Below are positions 5,462-8,140 of a stretch of 8,140 nucleotides of DNA, in pieces (position 1 is the stretch's first letter; each line of letters opens with the position of its first letter). The stretch lies in contig JAKAMV010000425.1 in NCBI GenBank assembly GCA_021812735.1, positions 1 to 8,140 of the forward strand. Direction: 5' to 3'. Position numbers and translations under genes: made by a program. The stretch comes from Chloroflexota bacterium. Lineage in GTDB: Bacteria > Chloroflexota > Limnocylindria > Limnocylindrales > CSP1-4. The notes beneath the pieces are model-generated. The model did not search any database. It saw nothing but the letters and a program-made list of their open reading frames with translations, and had not been told where the DNA came from.

Positions 5462-5661
5462 CCTCGCGCTCGGCGGCGCCGCCCCGGCTCAGATGTCGTG
5501 CCCGCCCCCGCCCTCGCGCGCCGACACGCTCGCCAGGGTCAGTCGTGGCCGCGATCCTCGAGGCGACGGCGGTCCACCGTCCTGAGCCCGGACTCGGCGC
5601 GGCGGCTCGCCGGACCCAAGGCAGCGGGGCGGGCCTCCATGGAGCGTCCGCGCGGGGGAGT

Positions 5662-5738
5662 TGGGGTGGCCTACGGGGCTCGAACCCGTGACCTTCGGAG
5701 CCACAATCCGATGCTCTGCCAATTGAGCTAAGGCCACC
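5662..5738 (-). tRNA. tRNA-His (anticodon GTG)
   Basis: A complete cloverleaf can be drawn on the minus strand. The acceptor stem is GTGGCCT/AGGCCAC, followed by T8-A9, D stem GCTC/GAGC, anticodon stem TCGGA/TCCGA with loop TTGTGGC (anticodon GTG, reads CAC/CAT), variable AGGTC, and T arm ACGGG-TTCGAAC-CCCGT. Two details confirm histidine: an extra G at position -1 (5738) opposite C73 (5665), the identity pair for histidyl-tRNA synthetase. The CCA end is encoded (5664-5662). A -10-like TAGAAT lies upstream on the same strand (5810-5805) without a clear -35. No tRNA-fragment duplication that would mark an integrated element is seen. Confidence 0.97.
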
Positions 5739-6024
5739 ATGCCGAGACGGGTGCCTCGCCGACGGTGGTGCGCCGGGTCGCGGGCTGCCGGGAACGGCCG
5801 ACGCATTCTAGCGGAGGCCGAGTCGGGGCATCGCCCCATGGCGACAGGCCCCGGCCGGTCGTCCTGCCGCGGGCCCTGCCGGGCGGCGCTGGGATGGCCC
5901 GACAGGTGGGGGTACCGGTGGCCCACCGGGGTGGGACCTGTGGGTCGGTGCTCCGGCGGCACCGCCGGTCCACGATGTGGCAAGGTCGAACCCCGACCGG
6001 ACCTTCTCGAGAGTTGTCCCCGGC

Positions 6025-7026
6025 ATGACGATGTCCGCCGCCCCTGCCGCCCGCCGCCGATTCGAGCCCCGGCGCGTCCTCGTGCTGCTCGCGATGGTGG
6101 TCGCGGTCGCGGGCGCCGAGCTGACCGCCGCGCCGACCGTGCTCGGCTGGTCCGACAACACCTTCAGCTCCACGTCCGAGGCCCAGCTGATCGCGCTCCA
6201 GAACCAGGCCCGAGCCTCGGGAGGTCTGCGCTCGCTGACGCTCGACACGGCGCTGCGCACCATCGCCCGCTGGCGCAGCCAGGACATGGTTGAGCGGGGC
6301 TACTTCTCGCACACCATCCTGGGCACCAGCCACAACGTGTTCTGGTACATGCAGTACCAGTACGGGTACTGCTTCAACCTCGCCGGCGAGAACATCGGCA
6401 CCGTCACCTGGCCGGGCGCCTCGGAGGCCGACGCGACGAACTGGGTCTTCCAGCAGTTCATGAACTCGTCCGGTCACCGCGCCAACATCATGGGCTCCGC
6501 GTGGGACGTGGTGGCGGTGGGCGCCTACAAGTCAACCGGTGACGTGTTCATGTGGACCGTCCTCTTCGCCGACTCGTGCGGCGCGGCCGCGCCGAGCCCG
6601 ACGCCCAAGCCGACGCCGAAGCCGACGCCGAAGCCGACGGCGTCGCCGGCGGCCACGCCGAGGCCCACGCCCAAGCCGACGCCGAAGCCGACGGCCGCCG
6701 CCACGCAGCGTCCGACGCCGAGGCCAACGCCCCGCCCGACGCAAGCGCCGACGCCGTCGCCGTCGCCAGCGGCGACGCCCACGCCCACCCCGTCGCCATC
6801 GCCATCGCCCACCCCGTCGCCCAGCCCGACCGCGACGCCCGGGCCCGACGCCGGGGCGTACGCGACGCCACAGCCGCAGGCGTCCGAAGCGCCGTCGCTC
6901 GCGCCCACGCCCGCGCCGCCGGCCTTCTTTCCTCCCGGCGGCCTCCAGATCAAGGATTCGCCGCCCGAGGTGAGTCTCATCGAGTCCATCCTCCAGGCGA
7001 TCGCCGTCCGGTTCTTCGGCGGGTGA
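6025..7026 (+). CDS. Secreted CAP/SCP-domain (YkwD-like) protein with Pro-rich tail
   Basis: This 333-residue exported protein begins with a basic stretch (RRRFEPRR, 10-17) and a hydrophobic segment (18-31), a signal peptide or signal anchor. Residues about 50-185 form a CAP domain: RSQDM (84-88), FSH with His96, GEN with Glu122, SSGHRANIM with His151, and the strand FMWTVLFAD (175-183). His96, Glu122 and His151 are in the usual places for the conserved CAP cavity residues; Cys116 and Cys185 could pair. Residues 190-303 are a low-complexity Pro-Thr-Lys/Arg then Pro-Ser tail, probably spanning the cell envelope, followed by a distinct end ([20 protein letters not shown] at its core) that could form an amphipathic helix. 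Bacterial CAP proteins are extracellular or envelope proteins of mostly unknown activity. ATG 6025 and 6031 are both possible starts with no clear SD; GTG 5977 is less likely. Confidence 0.88.
   Translation: MTMSAAPAARRRFEPRRVLVLLAMVVAVAGAELTAAPTVLGWSDNTFSSTSEAQLIALQNQARASGGLRSLTLDTALRTIARWRSQDMVERGYFSHTILGTSHNVFWYMQYQYGYCFNLAGENIGTVTWPGASEADATNWVFQQFMNSSGHRANIMGSAWDVVAVGAYKSTGDVFMWTVLFADSCGAAAPSPTPKPTPKPTPKPTASPAATPRPTPKPTPKPTAAATQRPTPRPTPRPTQAPTPSPSPAATPTPTPSPSPSPTPSPSPTATPGPDAGAYATPQPQASEAPSLAPTPAPPAFFPPGGLQIKDSPPEVSLIESILQAIAVRFFGG
6592..6840 (+). repeat. Low-complexity Pro-Thr-Lys/Arg and Pro-Ser coding repeat
   Basis: A 6- and 12-base periodic tract (units such as CCGACGCCGAAG) encodes the extended CAP-protein tail. 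The first half is PTPKPT/PTPRPT (positively charged), and the second is PTPSPS (neutral). Such tracts are prone to slippage, so copy number may vary between strains and assemblies. Confidence 0.85.
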
Positions 7027-7108
7027 CGTCCCGCGCGAATCGCGCCCTCGCGATCCCGCTACCGTATGGCCCACAGATCCTCGCCCTGCCGGGAGGCAGC
7101 CCAGTCGC

Positions 7109-7912
7109 ATGACCCTCAAGCCTCCGCCCGCCGCCGACGCGCCCGCACCCCGGCGCACCGTCCTGCCGATCCTCGAGGCGCGCTCGCTCACCAAGCAGTA
7201 CCGGATGCCCGGCGAGACCGTCGACGCCGTCCGCGGCGTGACGCTCTCGGTGATGCCCGGCGAGTTCGTGGCGCTCATGGGCCCGTCGGGCTCGGGCAAG
7301 AGCACCCTGCTGCAGCTGCTCGGCGGCCTGGACCAGCCCACCGCGGGCGAGGTGCTCCTCGAGGGCGAGCCCATCGGGCGCCTGTCTGACTCGGACGCCA
7401 CGCGCCTGCGCCGCGAGCGGACGGGCTTCGTGTTCCAGTCCTTCAACCTCGTGCCCCTGATGAACGTCGTGGAGAACGTGGGCCTGCCGTTCACGATCTC
7501 CGGCCAGGACCCCAGGTCGCCGGAGCTCGCGGGGCGGATCCGGGAGGCGATCGCGCTCGTGGACCTCACGGGCAAGGAGCGCCACAAGCCTGACCAGCTG
7601 TCCGCGGGGGAGCAGCAGCGCGTCGCGGTGGCGCGGGCCATCGTCACGCGGCCGGCCCTGCTGTTCGCGGACGAGCCCACCGGCAACCTGGACTTCCGCA
7701 CCGGCCTGGACATCCTGGGCGCCCTGTGGCGGACCTGCGTGGAGCGCGGCCAGACGATCGTGCTGGTCACGCACGACGCCAAGGCGGCCGCCTACGCCGA
7801 CCGCGTGTTCGTGGTGGGGGACGGGCAGATCCAGGACGAGATCGTGCTGGGCCGGCGCGAGGACCACGCGGCCGCGCCGCTCATCACCCGGCTCGCGCTC
7901 CTGGGGCTCTAG
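7109..7912 (+). CDS. ABC transporter ATP-binding protein, MacB/LolD type
   Basis: A 267-residue nucleotide-binding subunit. In order: Walker A GPSGSGKST (58-66), Q-loop Gln110 in FVFQSFNLVP, signature LSAGEQQRVAVARA (164-177), Walker B LLFADEP (184-190) with catalytic Glu189, D-loop NLD, and switch His222 in VTHD. The 'FQSFNLVP...NV' and 'EPTGNLD' phrases are typical of the family that powers FtsX-like permeases (LolD, MacB, FtsE relatives), which move lipoproteins, peptides or other envelope substrates rather than importing nutrients. The signature has Ala in place of the second Gly (LSAGE), a tolerated variant. A GGGAGG lies 12 bases before ATG 7109, slightly far. The permease begins four bases after the stop, so the two are one operon. 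No substrate-binding protein is in view, and the substrate is unknown. Confidence 0.93.
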   Translation: MTLKPPPAADAPAPRRTVLPILEARSLTKQYRMPGETVDAVRGVTLSVMPGEFVALMGPSGSGKSTLLQLLGGLDQPTAGEVLLEGEPIGRLSDSDATRLRRERTGFVFQSFNLVPLMNVVENVGLPFTISGQDPRSPELAGRIREAIALVDLTGKERHKPDQLSAGEQQRVAVARAIVTRPALLFADEPTGNLDFRTGLDILGALWRTCVERGQTIVLVTHDAKAAAYADRVFVVGDGQIQDEIVLGRREDHAAAPLITRLALLGL

Positions 7913-7916
7913 CGCC

Positions 7917-8140
7917 GTGCGCGGTCTCGTCCGCTATGCGTGGCGGGCCCTCGCCGCCCGCCGCGCCCGAACGCTGCTCACGATCCTCGGCATCTCGCTG
8001 GGCGTCGGGGTGCTGGTGGCCGCGCTGGGCGTGGACGCCGGGCTCGACGCCTCCGTGGACCGCACTGTGGCGTCGATGGTCGGCCGCGCGAACCTCCGCC
8101 TGGCGGCCTTCGAGGAGACCGGTCTGTCGGCGGGGACCCT
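7917..8140 (+). CDS. FtsX/MacB-like ABC permease, N-terminus only
   Basis: The first 74 codons of a membrane protein cut by the right edge, starting at GTG 7917 four bases after the ATPase stop. Residues 4-17 (LVRYAWRALAARRA) are the basic amphipathic lead common in this family, residues about 18-42 (LLTILGISLGVGVLVAALGV at the core) form the first transmembrane helix, and the following 'GLDASVDRTVASMVGRANLRL' begins the extracytoplasmic MacB periplasmic-core-like region. FtsX-like permeases usually have four transmembrane helices with a large outer domain between helices 1 and 2. It almost certainly partners the ATPase just upstream. The GTG start is chosen for its tight spacing and fit to the family N-terminus. 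Confidence 0.88.
   Translation, partial: MRGLVRYAWRALAARRARTLLTILGISLGVGVLVAALGVDAGLDASVDRTVASMVGRANLRLAAFEETGLSAGT

Noticed and set aside
5420..5661. Plus-strand open frames between the regulator and the tRNA
   Set aside because: Products are Arg/Ala/Pro-rich with no SD or motif, and they run into the tRNA and a hairpin.
5953..5968. CCGGCGG-CA-CCGCCGG inverted repeat upstream of the CAP gene
   Set aside because: The arms consist only of G and C in a GC-saturated region; a 7-bp match is easily due to chance and no family-specific operator is recognised.
5986..5995. TCGAACCCCG, a 10-base match to the T arm of the tRNA-His, in opposite orientation; considered as an attachment-site duplicate
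   Set aside because: It is too short, inverted, not at the tRNA 3' end, and no integrase or element genes lie between.
7272..7620. LSAGE instead of LSGGE in the ABC signature, considered as an inactivating change
   Set aside because: Walker A, Walker B Glu, Q-loop and H-loop are all intact, and Ala at this position is a tolerated variant.
6532..7782. Minus-strand open frame across the CAP tail and the ABC ATPase
   Set aside because: It is antisense to two well-supported genes; the product is Arg/Gly low complexity produced by the Pro-Thr repeat.

Overview
The window is very GC-rich DNA (about 70% by eye, with G or C in most third codon positions). It carries single genes and short gene pairs on alternating strands. 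The secreted CAP-domain protein with a long Pro-Thr-Lys/Arg tail, the small J-domain protein with a 'FGRYAGW' C-terminal domain, and the Crp-like regulator would fit a soil or freshwater Chloroflexota (Limnocylindria-like) or an actinobacterium. This placement is an inference from gene style only; no marker gene settles it.

Layout from left to right. The 3' two-thirds of a fused FAD/Fe-S oxidoreductase (glycolate/D-lactate/D-2-hydroxyglutarate dehydrogenase type) enters from the left edge and ends at 1516. Next are two short, overlapping forward frames (1566-1760 and 1757-2188) that look like one 207-residue gene split by a one-base frameshift near 1720. Facing them on the minus strand is a 178-residue protein (2240-2776) that shares their C-terminal motifs, so this is a convergent pair of diverged paralogues of a family I do not recognise. 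A hairpin lies between the two stops. Upstream of the minus-strand paralogue, and on the same strand, is a small J-domain protein (2945-3493). The 274 bases before it (3494-3767) hold no gene but contain a promoter-like TTGACG-N16-TAGGGT pointing right.

That promoter points into a 56-codon remnant (3768-3938) matching only the last part of a bacterial cytochrome P450, with the haem-binding loop already eroded. Facing it is a 148-residue minus-strand protein (4008-4454) made of two copies of one ~60-residue domain. The 248-base divergent intergenic region to its right carries a Crp-type palindrome, GTGA-N6-TCAC. The gene on the far side encodes a Crp/Fnr regulator (4703-5419) whose recognition helix retains the Arg-Glu-x3-Arg pattern that reads GTGA in E. 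coli CRP. This region is the best-supported regulatory circuit in the window.

After a strong GC hairpin and about 200 bases with no visible gene come a tRNA-His (minus strand, 5662-5738), about 285 non-coding bases, the secreted CAP protein (6025-7026), and the start of a MacB/LolD-type ABC exporter: a complete ATPase (7109-7912) and, 4 bases later, the N-terminus of its FtsX-like permease, cut by the right edge.

I see no CRISPR array, insertion sequence, phage gene or obvious defence system. The items most worth a second look are the split paralogue, the P450 relic, the tandem-domain protein with its Crp site, and the GC-only hairpins without T-tracts at three gene ends.
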